64,000 bases of DNA from Methylocystis sp. H62 (lineage in GTDB: Bacteria > Pseudomonadota > Alphaproteobacteria > Rhizobiales > Beijerinckiaceae). This document shows, piece by piece, positions 25,986 to 34,814 of this stretch. Position 1 is the first letter of the stretch. The number at the start of each line of letters is the position of its first letter. The translations under genes were made by a program, and so were the position numbers. The stretch lies in the NCBI RefSeq assembly GCF_015709515.1, contig NZ_JADNQZ010000042.1, forward strand, positions 1 to 64,000, in the 5' to 3' direction. Under the pieces are notes generated by a model. The model was not told the DNA's origin, searched no databases, and saw only the letters and a list, made by a program, of their open reading frames with translations.

Positions 25986-26849
25986 ATGAGCGCTAAAGGA
26001 CCGCCATCGTCTCTGGCAATGCTGCTCGCGTTCTGCCTGATCGGTCCTGCAGCCCATGCTGGCGATAGCGAACGCGGCCGCTATCTCGTCGAAGCGCTGA
26101 CGGCCTGCGACAATTGCCACACGCCGCGCGGCGCAGCAGGCTACGACCTCTCCAGTCGCTTTAGCGGCGGCGCGCAGACATTCTCCGACAAATCCTATGT
26201 CGTCCGGGGTCCAAACATCTCTTCAGATAGAGAGACCGGCGTCGGGGCATGGACTGACGAAGAATTGCGCGCCGCGATCGTCGACGGCGTCGGCCGGGAT
26301 GCCCGCCTTGCGCCCGTCATGCCGTCGGACTCGTATAAGCCGCTAACGCAGAGCGATCTTAACGCGATCATCGCTTTTCTGCGCTCGGCGACGCCGATCC
26401 GCGCGCCGCTTCAGGCGCCGCAGCAGCGCAGCGGCGAATGGGCGCCCCATCCGATGCCCGGAGCGTCGGCGGCCTTTGATGAAGCGTCTCTTGCCGACAA
26501 AAACACGCGCGGCCTCTATGTCGCGTCGATCGCGCGCTGCCTGTCGTGTCACAGCGAGGAGATCGACGGCGCGCCTGATTATCAAAATCGTCTCGGCGCG
26601 GGCGGAAAAACCTTTCGCAACGCCGCGGGCGTCGTCGTCGCCTCCAACATCACGTCGCATCCGGCAAAGGGCGTCGGCGCCTGGTCGGACGATGAGTTGA
26701 AGCGCGCGATCACACAAGGCGTGGCGCGTGATGGCGCGCCGTTGAGGCCGCCGATGTCGACGCTCTCCAAGGCGCATTTTTCGAAAATGTCGCCCGATGA
26801 TCTCGACGCGCTCGTCGCCTGGATACGGACGATTCCACCAAAAGAATGA
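25986..26849 (+). CDS. Diheme cytochrome c
   Basis: A 287-residue periplasmic protein with a signal peptide (LAMLLAFCLIGPAAHAG) and two class-I cytochrome c domains. Heme motif 1 is CDNCH at about residues 42-46; motif 2 is CLSCH at about 184-188. Met axial ligands are likely in each domain (VMPSDSYKPL, PPMSTLSKAHF). The layout resembles diheme cytochrome subunits of membrane-bound alcohol/aldehyde dehydrogenases. It lies 1.2 kb before mxaF, so a link to the methanol respiratory chain is possible but unproven. Confidence 0.85.
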   Translation: MSAKGPPSSLAMLLAFCLIGPAAHAGDSERGRYLVEALTACDNCHTPRGAAGYDLSSRFSGGAQTFSDKSYVVRGPNISSDRETGVGAWTDEELRAAIVDGVGRDARLAPVMPSDSYKPLTQSDLNAIIAFLRSATPIRAPLQAPQQRSGEWAPHPMPGASAAFDEASLADKNTRGLYVASIARCLSCHSEEIDGAPDYQNRLGAGGKTFRNAAGVVVASNITSHPAKGVGAWSDDELKRAITQGVARDGAPLRPPMSTLSKAHFSKMSPDDLDALVAWIRTIPPKE

Positions 26850-26850
26850 G

Positions 26851-27720
26851 CTAACGCGGCTTCGACGCGGCGTCACGGATCGCCTCGGCGAGTTCGCCTT
26901 CGAAAAGCATCGCCGAACCGAAATGCGTCTCGATATCGAAAGGCCGCTTCTGATTCATGTCGAGCGAAGCGCTATGCATGGCGATCAGACGGCCGTCTTC
27001 GGTGAACAGGCCGGAACCCGAGCCGCCATAGCCGTCATTGCAGTCGTGGCGCACGCGACGAGTGTGGCCTTCGGTAGGTTCGTCGACGCGATAAACATCG
27101 CATGACTCAGTGGTGGCCGCGAGGCGGGTATTGGAATGTCCGGCGGGCGAGACCATCACGACCTTGAAGCGCGCGCCCGTGGCGATATCGCTCGTATCCG
27201 GCGCGGGCTGCGGCCTCACGGGTTCAGGCGTTGGCTGAAGCAGACGCAGCAAGGCCCAGTCGTCTGTGATGTGCAGGGCTTTCGACTCGACGGACGCGCC
27301 GATGCGCAGGCTGTCCTCATCGAAATAGTAATCGCCGCCGGCGATCCTGAAGAAGCAATTCGTCACCGGATGCGTAGGGGCGAGACGCCGGTCGACGAAA
27401 TTATGCGCGTTCATCACGACGAGGTCATGCGAACCGATGAGCCAGGCGGCCGCCGCGCGCTCCAGCGTTCCGAAATCGGAGTAGCACATGAGCACGCCGG
27501 CGCCCGTGAAGCGATTCATGTCCGCCTCGGTCATCGCTTGCCGCCTGTCGTCGGGATAAAGCGCGGCGTGGGCCGTTTGCGCGCCGATGCGCGCAAGCGT
27601 CGCGCCGAGCAGCATGAGCATGACCAGGGCGACCGGAAGAGCGGACGGGCGCAGAATCGCCGGAGTGAGCAGGCGATGACGGCGGGCAGGCGAAGTCATT
27701 GGCGAGAGAGGTTTTGGCAT
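26851..27720 (-). CDS. Trypsin-like serine protease
   Basis: A 289-residue exported protease. A signal/TM segment (ALPVALVMLMLLGATLA) is followed by the S1 triad: His in VVMNAHNFVD, Asp in ITDDWALLRL, Ser in GYGGSGSGLF. ATG 27720 (MPKPLSPMTS) is chosen; the frame is open 81 codons further but into the mxaF control region. Its stop abuts the cytochrome gene's stop in convergent orientation. The target is not known. Confidence 0.78.
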   Translation of the reverse strand: MPKPLSPMTSPARRHRLLTPAILRPSALPVALVMLMLLGATLARIGAQTAHAALYPDDRRQAMTEADMNRFTGAGVLMCYSDFGTLERAAAAWLIGSHDLVVMNAHNFVDRRLAPTHPVTNCFFRIAGGDYYFDEDSLRIGASVESKALHITDDWALLRLLQPTPEPVRPQPAPDTSDIATGARFKVVMVSPAGHSNTRLAATTESCDVYRVDEPTEGHTRRVRHDCNDGYGGSGSGLFTEDGRLIAMHSASLDMNQKRPFDIETHFGSAMLFEGELAEAIRDAASKPR

Positions 27721-28043
27721 TCGATGCTTCTGATGAGGAGGGGATGAACGCCCTTCAACAAAATCTGTGTGCGGTTTTGCGTCAAGCGCCCCGACGTCGG
27801 GAAGCATGGGCAGCAAACATGCCAATCTTTCCCGAGACACATTACCGATAAATCGTGAAGACTCGGCCTTGCGCTTAAACTTATATGCCGGCGGATCGTC
27901 TCTCGAATTTGCGCCGACGCGCAGCGAGAATAAGCGACCGTCAATGAACCACGGCGGCTGCATTTTGCCGTCTATTTGCGGGGCGACGTCGCCGTCGAAG
28001 ACGCCATGAAGGCGTCCGGGCGAGGTTGCAGGAGGACTCGTCG
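27721..28043 (+). promoter_or_regulatory. Control region of the mxa operon
   Basis: About 320 bp between the divergent protease and mxaF. No gene fits here. A relatively AT-rich block around 27870-27900 contains TTAAACTTATATG, a possible promoter part, but no paired -35/-10 can be assigned. AGGAGG at 28030-28035 is the mxaF SD. Confidence 0.5.
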
Positions 28044-29918
28044 ATGAGGAAACTGCTGAATTCCGTGTCCCTGTTGTCCGTGCTGATCGCGGCGCCGATC
28101 GTGACGATGTCCGCTGCGACTGCCGAGGATAAGCTCGAAGCTCTGACGAAGAGCGAAGACAACTGGGCGATGCAGGGCAAGAACTACAGCTCCAACCACT
28201 ACAGCACGCTGACCCAGGTCAACGCCGATAACGTCAAGAACCTCAAGGTCGCCTGGTCGTTCTCGACCGGTCTGCTCAGCGGTCACGAAGGTTCGCCGAT
28301 CGTCATCGACGGCAAAATGTATGTTCACACGTCTTTTCCCAATAATACGTTCGCGCTCAACCTCGACGACCCGACCCGCATTCTCTGGCAGCATAAGCCC
28401 AAGCAGAACGCCGCGGCGCGCGCCGTCGCCTGTTGCGACATCGTCAATCGTGGTCTCGCCTACTGGCCCGGCGACGGCAAGGCGCCCGCGCTGATCGTGA
28501 AGACGCTGCTCGACGGCCATGTCGTCGCGCTGAACGCCAGCACCGGCGAGGAATACTGGAAGATCGAAAACTCCGACTTCAAGGTCGGCTCCACGCTGAC
28601 CGTCGCGCCGCACATCTATAAGGACATTGTGCTCATCGGCAGCTCGGGCGCCGAACTGGGCGTGCGCGGCTACATGACCGCCTATGACGTGCGCACCGGC
28701 GAGCAGAAGTGGCGCGCCTACGCGACCGGTCCGGATTCGGACGTGCTGATCGGCGACGACTTCAACAAGGCCAATCCGCATTACGGTCAGAAGGGCCTCG
28801 GCACGGCGACCTGGGAAGGCGACGCCTGGAAGATCGGCGGCGGCACCAATTGGGGCTGGTTTGCTTACGATTCGGGCACCAACCTCGTCTACTACGGCAG
28901 CGGCAATCCGGCGCCGTGGAACGAGACGATGCGTCCTGGCGACAACAAGTGGACGATGACCATTTGGGGCCGCGACCTCAATACGGGCGAGGCGAAGTTC
29001 GGCTATCAGAAGACGCCGCACGATGAATGGGACTACGCCGGCATCAACTTCATGATGCTCAGCGAGCAGAAGGACAAGGACGGCAAGCTGCGCAAGCTGC
29101 TGACCCATCCCGATCGCAACGGCATCGTCTACACGCTGGACCGTACCGACGGCACGCTGGTTTCCGCCGACAAGATCGACGACACGGTCAATGTGTTCAA
29201 GAAGGTCGATCTGAAGAGCGGCCTGCCGGTGCGCGATCCGGAATATGGCACGCGGATGGACCATCTCGCGAAGGACATCTGTCCCTCGGCGATGGGCTAT
29301 CACAACCAGGGCCTCGACTCCTACGATCCCAATAAGGAGCTGTTCTTCCTCGGCGTGAACCACATCTGCATGGACTGGGAGCCCTTCATGCTTCCCTATC
29401 GCGCGGGTCAGTTCTTCGTCGGCGCGACGCTCAACATGTTTCCGGGTCCGAAGGGCGATCGTCAGAAGGCTGAAGGCCTCGGCCAGATCAAGGCCTACAA
29501 CGCCATCACCGGCAAGTTCAAATGGGAGAAGATGGAGCGCTTCGCTGTTTGGGGCGGCACCGCCGCCACCGCCGGCAATGTCGTCTTCTACGGAACGCTC
29601 GACGGCTTCATCAAGGCCCGTCATAGCGACACCGGCGAACTGCTGTGGAAGTTCAAGCTTCCGTCCGGCGTCATCGGACATCCGATCGTCTATCAGCACA
29701 AGGGCGTCGAATATCTCGCCATCTTGTATGGCGTCGGCGGTTGGCCGGGCGTCGGCCTCGTGTTCGATCTCCAGGATCCGACAGCCGGTCTCGGTGCGGT
29801 TGGCGCCTTCAAGCAGCTCGCCAATTACACGCAGATGGGCGGCGGCGTGATGGTGTTCTCGCTCGACGGCAAAGGCCCCTACGACGATCTGAGCGTGGGC
29901 GAATACAAGGCGAACTAA
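28044..29918 (+). CDS. mxaF: Methanol dehydrogenase large subunit, calcium type
   Basis: A 624-residue periplasmic PQQ quinoprotein that oxidises methanol to formaldehyde. A signal peptide ends near residue 27 (SAATAEDK). The vicinal disulfide Cys130-Cys131 ([10 protein letters not shown]) lies over PQQ. The catalytic Asp is in DEWDYAG (codon 29031-29033); the residue two further on is Ala, whereas lanthanide XoxF enzymes have Asp there. That makes it MxaF, the Ca enzyme. Eight W-type beta-propeller blades fit the length. It heads mxaFJGI and is followed by a strong hairpin at 29966-30001. Confidence 0.97.
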   Translation: MRKLLNSVSLLSVLIAAPIVTMSAATAEDKLEALTKSEDNWAMQGKNYSSNHYSTLTQVNADNVKNLKVAWSFSTGLLSGHEGSPIVIDGKMYVHTSFPNNTFALNLDDPTRILWQHKPKQNAAARAVACCDIVNRGLAYWPGDGKAPALIVKTLLDGHVVALNASTGEEYWKIENSDFKVGSTLTVAPHIYKDIVLIGSSGAELGVRGYMTAYDVRTGEQKWRAYATGPDSDVLIGDDFNKANPHYGQKGLGTATWEGDAWKIGGGTNWGWFAYDSGTNLVYYGSGNPAPWNETMRPGDNKWTMTIWGRDLNTGEAKFGYQKTPHDEWDYAGINFMMLSEQKDKDGKLRKLLTHPDRNGIVYTLDRTDGTLVSADKIDDTVNVFKKVDLKSGLPVRDPEYGTRMDHLAKDICPSAMGYHNQGLDSYDPNKELFFLGVNHICMDWEPFMLPYRAGQFFVGATLNMFPGPKGDRQKAEGLGQIKAYNAITGKFKWEKMERFAVWGGTAATAGNVVFYGTLDGFIKARHSDTGELLWKFKLPSGVIGHPIVYQHKGVEYLAILYGVGGWPGVGLVFDLQDPTAGLGAVGAFKQLANYTQMGGGVMVFSLDGKGPYDDLSVGEYKAN

Positions 29919-29965
29919 TCGCCGCTCGTTCCATCGATCTCATCCGCCTGAGGCGGTTACGAGAC

Positions 29966-30001
29966 GCCTGTTCGGACGCGCCCCCATGCGTCCGAGCAGG
30001 C
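29966..30001 (+). promoter_or_regulatory. Hairpin between mxaF and mxaJ
   Basis: GCCTGTTCGGACGC (29966-29979) pairs with GCGTCCGAGCAGGC (29988-30001) over 14 bp with one G-U pair; the loop is eight bases. No T-run follows, so it is more likely a 3' mRNA stabiliser or partial attenuator than a full terminator. It would help keep mxaF transcripts above those of mxaJ. Confidence 0.7.
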
Positions 30002-30028
30002 GATCGAAATGATCACGGAAAGAAAGCC

Positions 30029-30934
30029 ATGTCGCGATTCACTCGCTTGCCCGTCGGCGCGTGCTGCGCACTCTTCGTCGCCCTTGCGGCCATGAGCGCA
30101 GAAGGCGCGTCGCTCGGCGTTACTGGCGACGCCGTCTCGAACGCCGCGACCGCTTCGGCGGCAGAGCCGTCCGATCCCAATACGCTTCGCATCTGCGCGG
30201 CGAAGAACCAGCCGCCGCTCTCGATGGAAGACGGCTCGGGACTTGAGAACAAGATCGGCGTTGCGCTCGCCGACGCCATGAAACGCAAGCCGCAGTTCGT
30301 CTGGTCGCAGCAGCCGGCGATCTATTTCGTGCGGGATTCTCTCGACAAGAAGCTCTGCGACGTCGTCATCGGGCTTGATACCGGCGATCCGCGCGTCGCG
30401 ACGTCGAAGCCGTACTATCGCACCGGTTATGTCTTTGTCAGCCGCGCCGATCGCGACCTCGACATCAAGTCATGGTCCGACGCGCGTCTGAAGAAGCTCG
30501 GCCACATCGCCGTCGCCTTCGGCTCTCCGGGCGAAACGCTGCTCAAGGATATGGGCAAATACGAAGACAACATGGCCTATCTCTATTCGCTGGTGAATTT
30601 CAAATCGGCGCGCAATCAATACACGCAGATTGATCCCGCTCGCATGGTCGGGGAGGTGATCAGCGGCGCCGCCGACGTCGCGGTCGGCTTCGCGCCCGAC
30701 GTCGCGCGCTACGTCAAGGCGTCATCGGCGCCGCTGCGGATGACGCTGATCGAAGACGATGCGGCGAAGAGCAGTGGCGAAAAAGTGCCGCAGCGCTTCG
30801 ACCAATCGGTCGCGGTGCGGCGCGACGACAAAGCCTTGCTGACTGAAATCGATCAGGCGCTCGTAGCCGCTCGGCCAAAGATCGATGACATCCTCAAAGC
30901 GGAAGGCGTTCCTCTGCTTCCCGTCACCCAATGA
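30029..30934 (+). CDS. mxaJ: MxaJ, periplasmic binding-protein-like factor
   Basis: A 301-residue exported protein with a signal peptide, then an SBP_bac_3-like fold from LRICAAKNQPPLSMEDG through VIGLDTGDPRVATSKPYY to the C-terminus. MxaJ is needed for active methanol dehydrogenase in methylotrophs and binds MxaF; it is thought to act in assembly. ATG 30029 is preceded by GGAAAGAAAG. It overlaps mxaG by four bases. Confidence 0.93.
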   Translation: MSRFTRLPVGACCALFVALAAMSAEGASLGVTGDAVSNAATASAAEPSDPNTLRICAAKNQPPLSMEDGSGLENKIGVALADAMKRKPQFVWSQQPAIYFVRDSLDKKLCDVVIGLDTGDPRVATSKPYYRTGYVFVSRADRDLDIKSWSDARLKKLGHIAVAFGSPGETLLKDMGKYEDNMAYLYSLVNFKSARNQYTQIDPARMVGEVISGAADVAVGFAPDVARYVKASSAPLRMTLIEDDAAKSSGEKVPQRFDQSVAVRRDDKALLTEIDQALVAARPKIDDILKAEGVPLLPVTQ

Positions 30935-31551
30935 TGCGCCGCGCGCAAACGAAAAGCAGGACGAAATACGTGTCGAATAGCAAAAGAAGCGTTTCCCTGT
31001 CCCTCATCGGCGCCGCGGCCTGTTTGGTTGCGCTCGGCGCCATCGCGCAGACTGCAGGGATCACATTCCGCAATACGATCACGGGCGAGGTGCTGAACTT
31101 TGATGACGCGCTGCCTGAGGGAAAGGACACCGCGGGCGTCAAGGAATTCATGGCGTCGGGCAAGAATCCCTATAACGAGGATGCAAGCTGTCTGAAGCTG
31201 GGCGAACAGCTCTTTCTTTCCGCCTGCTCCGGCTGTCACGGCCACCTTGCCGAAGGAAAGATCGGCCCCGGCCTCAACGACGCCTATTGGACCTATCCGC
31301 AGAACGAGACCGACGAAGGCCTGTTCTCGACGATCTATGGCGGCGGGCAGGCGTCGATGGGGCCGCAGTACCAGAACCTCACGCTCGACGAAATGCTGAA
31401 GGTCATGGCCTGGGTCCGTCACGTCTTCAAGGAAGCGCCGGAGAAGGCGACCTGGCTGACGGACGCTCAGCGCAAGTCTTTCAAACCCTATGCGGGTCAC
31501 GAAACCCTGCCGGACAGCCCGCCTGGAAAGTGCCAGGAGAAGGCGAAGTAA
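30931..31551 (+). CDS. mxaG: Cytochrome cL, electron acceptor of methanol dehydrogenase
   Basis: A 206-residue periplasmic cytochrome. One heme motif CSGCH is in FLSACSGCHGHLAEG, with a Met ligand likely in ASMGPQYQNL. The N-terminus is a signal sequence (LSLIGAAACLVALGAIAQ). ATG 30931 overlaps the mxaJ stop; GTG 30970 would give a more normal signal-peptide length and is a plausible alternative. Cytochrome cL takes electrons from MxaF's PQQ and passes them to cytochrome cH. Confidence 0.95.
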   Translation: MMRRAQTKSRTKYVSNSKRSVSLSLIGAAACLVALGAIAQTAGITFRNTITGEVLNFDDALPEGKDTAGVKEFMASGKNPYNEDASCLKLGEQLFLSACSGCHGHLAEGKIGPGLNDAYWTYPQNETDEGLFSTIYGGGQASMGPQYQNLTLDEMLKVMAWVRHVFKEAPEKATWLTDAQRKSFKPYAGHETLPDSPPGKCQEKAK

Positions 31552-31619
31552 GTTCTACGCCGCCGTCGCCGGAGGCGCAAACACCGAGGCGCAAGCCTCG
31601 CAAAAAGGAGGAAACAGGG

Positions 31620-31910
31620 ATGCGTAAGATGCATTTCGCCGCGGCGCTCACCGTCGGCATTCTATTTACCGCCGGAAGCGCGCTCGCCTATGACGGCACC
31701 AAGTGCAAGGCCCCCGGAAATTGCTGGGAACCCAAGCCCGGCTTCCCGGACAAGGTCGAGGGGTCGAAATACGATCCCAAGCACGACCCGAAGGAAATCG
31801 CCAAACAGCAGGCGTCAGTCCAGGCTATGGAAGAACGCAACAAGAAGCGGGTCGAGAACTTCAAGAAGACCGGCAAGTGGGAATATGACGTGAGCAAGAT
31901 TGCTCAATAA
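31620..31910 (+). CDS. mxaI: Methanol dehydrogenase small subunit
   Basis: A 96-residue exported protein. After the signal peptide (TVGILFTAGSALA) the mature chain starts YDGTKCKAPGNCWEPKPGFP, as in known MxaI, and continues with a Lys/Glu-rich helix. It wraps around MxaF in the alpha2-beta2 enzyme. ATG 31620 is preceded by AAGGAGG. A small CGAGGC-GCAA-GCCTCG hairpin (31585-31600) lies between mxaG and this gene. Confidence 0.96.
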   Translation: MRKMHFAAALTVGILFTAGSALAYDGTKCKAPGNCWEPKPGFPDKVEGSKYDPKHDPKEIAKQQASVQAMEERNKKRVENFKKTGKWEYDVSKIAQ

Positions 31911-31940
31911 GTTTCATCGCGACAAAAGCGCGATGATCTA

Positions 31941-32008
31941 GCGGCCACGATCTGGAGCCGGCGTATTCGACAACAGCGCATCGGCTCTATTCCCGAGATC
32001 GTGGCCGC
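31941..32008 (+). terminator. Branched hairpin between mxaI and mxaR
   Basis: GCGGCCACGATCT (31941-31953) pairs perfectly with AGATCGTGGCCGC (31996-32008); inside it GAGCCG (31955-31960) pairs with CGGCTC (31982-31987). CTCTTTA follows. The structure can separate expression of the structural genes mxaFJGI from the accessory genes mxaRSACKLD, as a partial terminator or 3' stabiliser. Confidence 0.65.
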
Positions 32009-32014
32009 CTCTTT

Positions 32015-33070
32015 ATGTTTGGCGCGCTAGGTCAGGCCTTGAACGAAACTCTGCACGTCGTCCAGAAGCTCTCCGATTGGCGCGCGCGCGCCCTTGAGTT
32101 TGAACAGGAAATTCAAAAGGCGGTCATCGGGCAAGCGCGCGTCGTCAGGCTCGTGACGATCTGCATTTTCGCGCGCGGTCATGTGCTGATCGAAGGCGAT
32201 GTCGGAGTCGGCAAGACGACGCTGCTGCGCGCCGTTTCGCGCGCGCTTGGCGGCGACTTCGCTCGCGTCGAAGGCACCGTCGATATGATGCCGAGCGACA
32301 TTCTTTATCATACCTATCTGGGCGAAGACGGCCGCCCCCGCGTCGATCCATCCGAGCTTCTCCGCCATGCGGAGACGCTGCCGGTGTTCTTCTTCAATGA
32401 GATCAACCGCGCGCGCCCGCAGGTTCATTCGCTGTTGCTGCGGCTGATGGCCGAGCGTAGCGTGTCGGCGTTCAATCGCGTGCATCACTTCCCCTATCTC
32501 AATGTGTTCGCTGATCGGAACATGGTGGAGCGGGAAGAAACCTTCGAATTGCCGGCGGCCGCGCGCGACAGATTTTTCATGGAAATTCTTATGGCCGCGC
32601 CGGATGATGAGGAGGCGCGCCGCAGGCTGGTTTTCGATCCAGCGTTCCATGATACGGAAACGCTTCTCGAGAGGGTGAGCCCCGGCACGCTGGACTATCG
32701 CGAGACGCCTGCTGTTGCGCGCGCGATCCAGACGCATGTGAGATCGAGCGAAGCGCTTGAACGCTACGTGCTGAACCTCTGGCGGGCTCTCGTCGACCCA
32801 AGTTCGGCCGGCGTGTCGCTGCCGGACGTCGACCTCGACAGCCTCGTCAAGGGCGGCGCGAGTCCACGTGGACTGGCGGCGCTTGTGCGCGCTGCGCGGG
32901 TGCGCGCCTGGCTCGAAGGGCGGGATTATCTCATTCCGGAAGATGTGCGCGATGTCTTCATTGAAGTCATGGCGCACCGCATCTTTGTCGATCCGATCCA
33001 CGCTTTGCGCAGCGACGACATCGTCAAGCGACTGTGCCGCGCGGCTTTCGACGCGACGCCCGTTCCATGA
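32015..33070 (+). CDS. mxaR: MxaR, MoxR-family AAA+ ATPase
   Basis: A 351-residue ATPase. Walker A GDVGVGKTTLLRA is at about residues 67-79, Walker B FFFNEINRA follows at about 127, and the sensor region is in VFADRNMVEREE. MoxR ATPases work with VWA proteins to insert metals or mature enzymes; here the partners are MxaS, MxaC and MxaL for calcium insertion into MxaF. TTG 32039 could be an alternative start. Its stop overlaps mxaS (ATGA). Confidence 0.93.
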   Translation: MFGALGQALNETLHVVQKLSDWRARALEFEQEIQKAVIGQARVVRLVTICIFARGHVLIEGDVGVGKTTLLRAVSRALGGDFARVEGTVDMMPSDILYHTYLGEDGRPRVDPSELLRHAETLPVFFFNEINRARPQVHSLLLRLMAERSVSAFNRVHHFPYLNVFADRNMVEREETFELPAAARDRFFMEILMAAPDDEEARRRLVFDPAFHDTETLLERVSPGTLDYRETPAVARAIQTHVRSSEALERYVLNLWRALVDPSSAGVSLPDVDLDSLVKGGASPRGLAALVRAARVRAWLEGRDYLIPEDVRDVFIEVMAHRIFVDPIHALRSDDIVKRLCRAAFDATPVP

Positions 33071-33912
33071 ATACGCTCGTCGATATCCTATATCGACCGC
33101 GCGGTCGCTTTGCCGCCAACCACGTCGGCGCTCACACGTCGAGCGAGGTCGGCGGCTTTGGAGTCTTTCGCGACCAGGCGCCTTTCATGCGCTATCCGGA
33201 CGCCCGCCGCATCGACCTCCGCGCGACGCTGCGCGATCCGTTCGGCGTCACCTATGTGCGTCGCTTCGAGCAAAGGGCGGCGATCGACGTTTACGCGCTC
33301 GTGGACCTTTCCGCCTCGATGGGCTTCGCCGGAGCCGTCAACAGATTTCAGGTCGCCGTCGATCTTTGCGGCGCGCTGGCGTATTCGTCCACACGCAACG
33401 GCGATCGCTTCGGCGTGTTCGGTTTCAAAGAGGCGTTGATTGATCGGGCGACGTTGCCGGCGACGCGTTCGAGAAGGGCGGCGCTCGCCGCCGTCGAAAG
33501 GATCGGCGCCGAAACGCCCGGCGGCTCGAGCGCCAAAGGCGTGCTCGATGCGGCGGCGGCTCTCGGCGCCACGCGCAAGCTCGTGTTTCTCATTTCCGAT
33601 TTTCGCTGGCCGGCGCAATTGATTGAGCGGGCGTTGGAGGCGCTTTCACTGCATGATGTCGCGCCCCTCGTTCTGATCGACTCTCTTGAAGTCGCGCCGC
33701 CGAAGTGGGGCGTATTGGAGCTTTGCGACAGCGAGAGCGCTCGCCGCCAGCTCCTGTTGATGAGGCCCGCGCTTCAGCGGCGCTGGGTCGAAGCCGAGAA
33801 GCTCCGTCGCAAAAATCTTGACCGCGCCTCTTCAAGACGCAGCCGCGCGCCAATATTCATTCAGGACAGTTTCGACGCCAGCGATCTCAGCATGCGGCTG
33901 ACGGCGGCGTGA
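33067..33912 (+). CDS. mxaS: MxaS, DUF58/VWA-like accessory protein
   Basis: A 281-residue protein of DUF58 type. A degenerate metal site DLSASMGF lies at about residues 79-86, within a VWA-like fold, with LVFLISDFRWP later. MxaS is required for active methanol dehydrogenase in known methylotrophs, presumably with MxaR. No membrane segment is seen. ATG 33067 overlaps the mxaR stop by four bases, and the 3' end overlaps the start region of mxaA. Confidence 0.9.
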   Translation: MNTLVDILYRPRGRFAANHVGAHTSSEVGGFGVFRDQAPFMRYPDARRIDLRATLRDPFGVTYVRRFEQRAAIDVYALVDLSASMGFAGAVNRFQVAVDLCGALAYSSTRNGDRFGVFGFKEALIDRATLPATRSRRAALAAVERIGAETPGGSSAKGVLDAAAALGATRKLVFLISDFRWPAQLIERALEALSLHDVAPLVLIDSLEVAPPKWGVLELCDSESARRQLLLMRPALQRRWVEAEKLRRKNLDRASSRRSRAPIFIQDSFDASDLSMRLTAA

Positions 33913-33920
33913 GGCCTGCG

Positions 33921-34814
33921 ATGCGCATGGCATGTGTCGCCCTCATGCTCGCCGCGTCGCTTCCTGCATTTGCGCAGGAAACGACGGTGCGCATCCACTC
34001 GGCGCGCCCGTTCGGCTATTTCGTGGGCGATCTCATTCATGCGCGCATCGACGTCTCCGTCCCCGCGGACGCCGTGCTATCGCGCGCCTCCCTGCCCAAT
34101 CCCGGTCCGCTCAGCGGTTCGCTCGATCTCCGGGACGTCAAACTTCGCGAGACGATGGAAAACGGCGCGCGCCTATGGCGTCTCGACCTCACATATCAGA
34201 ATTTCTATGTCGCGCTCGATGCGCGTGACATCGAGGTTCCTGGGTTCGATCTCTCCATTACGACGGCGACGGGCGCGCAGACCATCGCCGTTCCTGCATG
34301 GAGGATTGGCGTTTCTCCTTTGCGGGAGATCGCGCCGCAGAAGCAAGAGCAGGCGTCGGATTATCTGCGTCCCGACGGTTCGTCGGCGTTCGTTGACGAA
34401 GCCACGCCGCTCAATCTGGCGTTCGGCGCAGGCGCCGCCGCCCTGCTGGCGCTCGCTCTCGTCGCGCGTGATCGCGCCTGGCCGCCCTTCCAGCAACGGA
34501 AGGCGCGAGTGTTTTCAGCGCTCGCGCGTCAAATATCGACGCGGCGCGGCGCTGATGGCGGCAATCTCGCCGTGGCGATTCAATCGGTGCATCGCGCGCT
34601 CGATCAGGCCAATGGCGCAATTCTGCTGTCAGGCGACGTTCCGGAGTTCCTCCGCAGACATCCGGAATTCGAGCTTCTGCGCGTTGATTTCGAGCGATTT
34701 TTCGAAACCTCGAAGCGGCTTTTTTTTGGCGGCGAAAGCTCGGAGGACGACGAAGCCGCCGAGCAGCTCGCGCAATTTGTCAGCAGGCTCGCCAGGCAGG
34801 AGCGCGCAGGATGA
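33921..34814 (+). CDS. mxaA: MxaA, methanol dehydrogenase maturation protein
   Basis: A 297-residue exported and membrane-anchored protein: signal peptide MACVALMLAASLPAFA, a beta-rich periplasmic domain, then a TM segment (AFGAGAAALLALALVA) and a cytoplasmic tail. In methylotrophs MxaA, with MxaC, K and L, is needed for Ca insertion into the enzyme. GTG 33909, overlapping mxaS, is an alternative start; ATG 33921 has GAGG just upstream. Confidence 0.88.
   Translation: MRMACVALMLAASLPAFAQETTVRIHSARPFGYFVGDLIHARIDVSVPADAVLSRASLPNPGPLSGSLDLRDVKLRETMENGARLWRLDLTYQNFYVALDARDIEVPGFDLSITTATGAQTIAVPAWRIGVSPLREIAPQKQEQASDYLRPDGSSAFVDEATPLNLAFGAGAAALLALALVARDRAWPPFQQRKARVFSALARQISTRRGADGGNLAVAIQSVHRALDQANGAILLSGDVPEFLRRHPEFELLRVDFERFFETSKRLFFGGESSEDDEAAEQLAQFVSRLARQERAG

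Noticed and set aside
27972-29699. 575-codon open frame opposite mxaF
   Set aside because: It is antisense to a clear MxaF sequence and arises from GC-rich third positions; no family resemblance.
28044-29918. Lanthanide-type XoxF
   Set aside because: The residue two positions after the catalytic Asp is Ala, not Asp, and mxaG, mxaI and the full MoxR/VWA accessory set follow.
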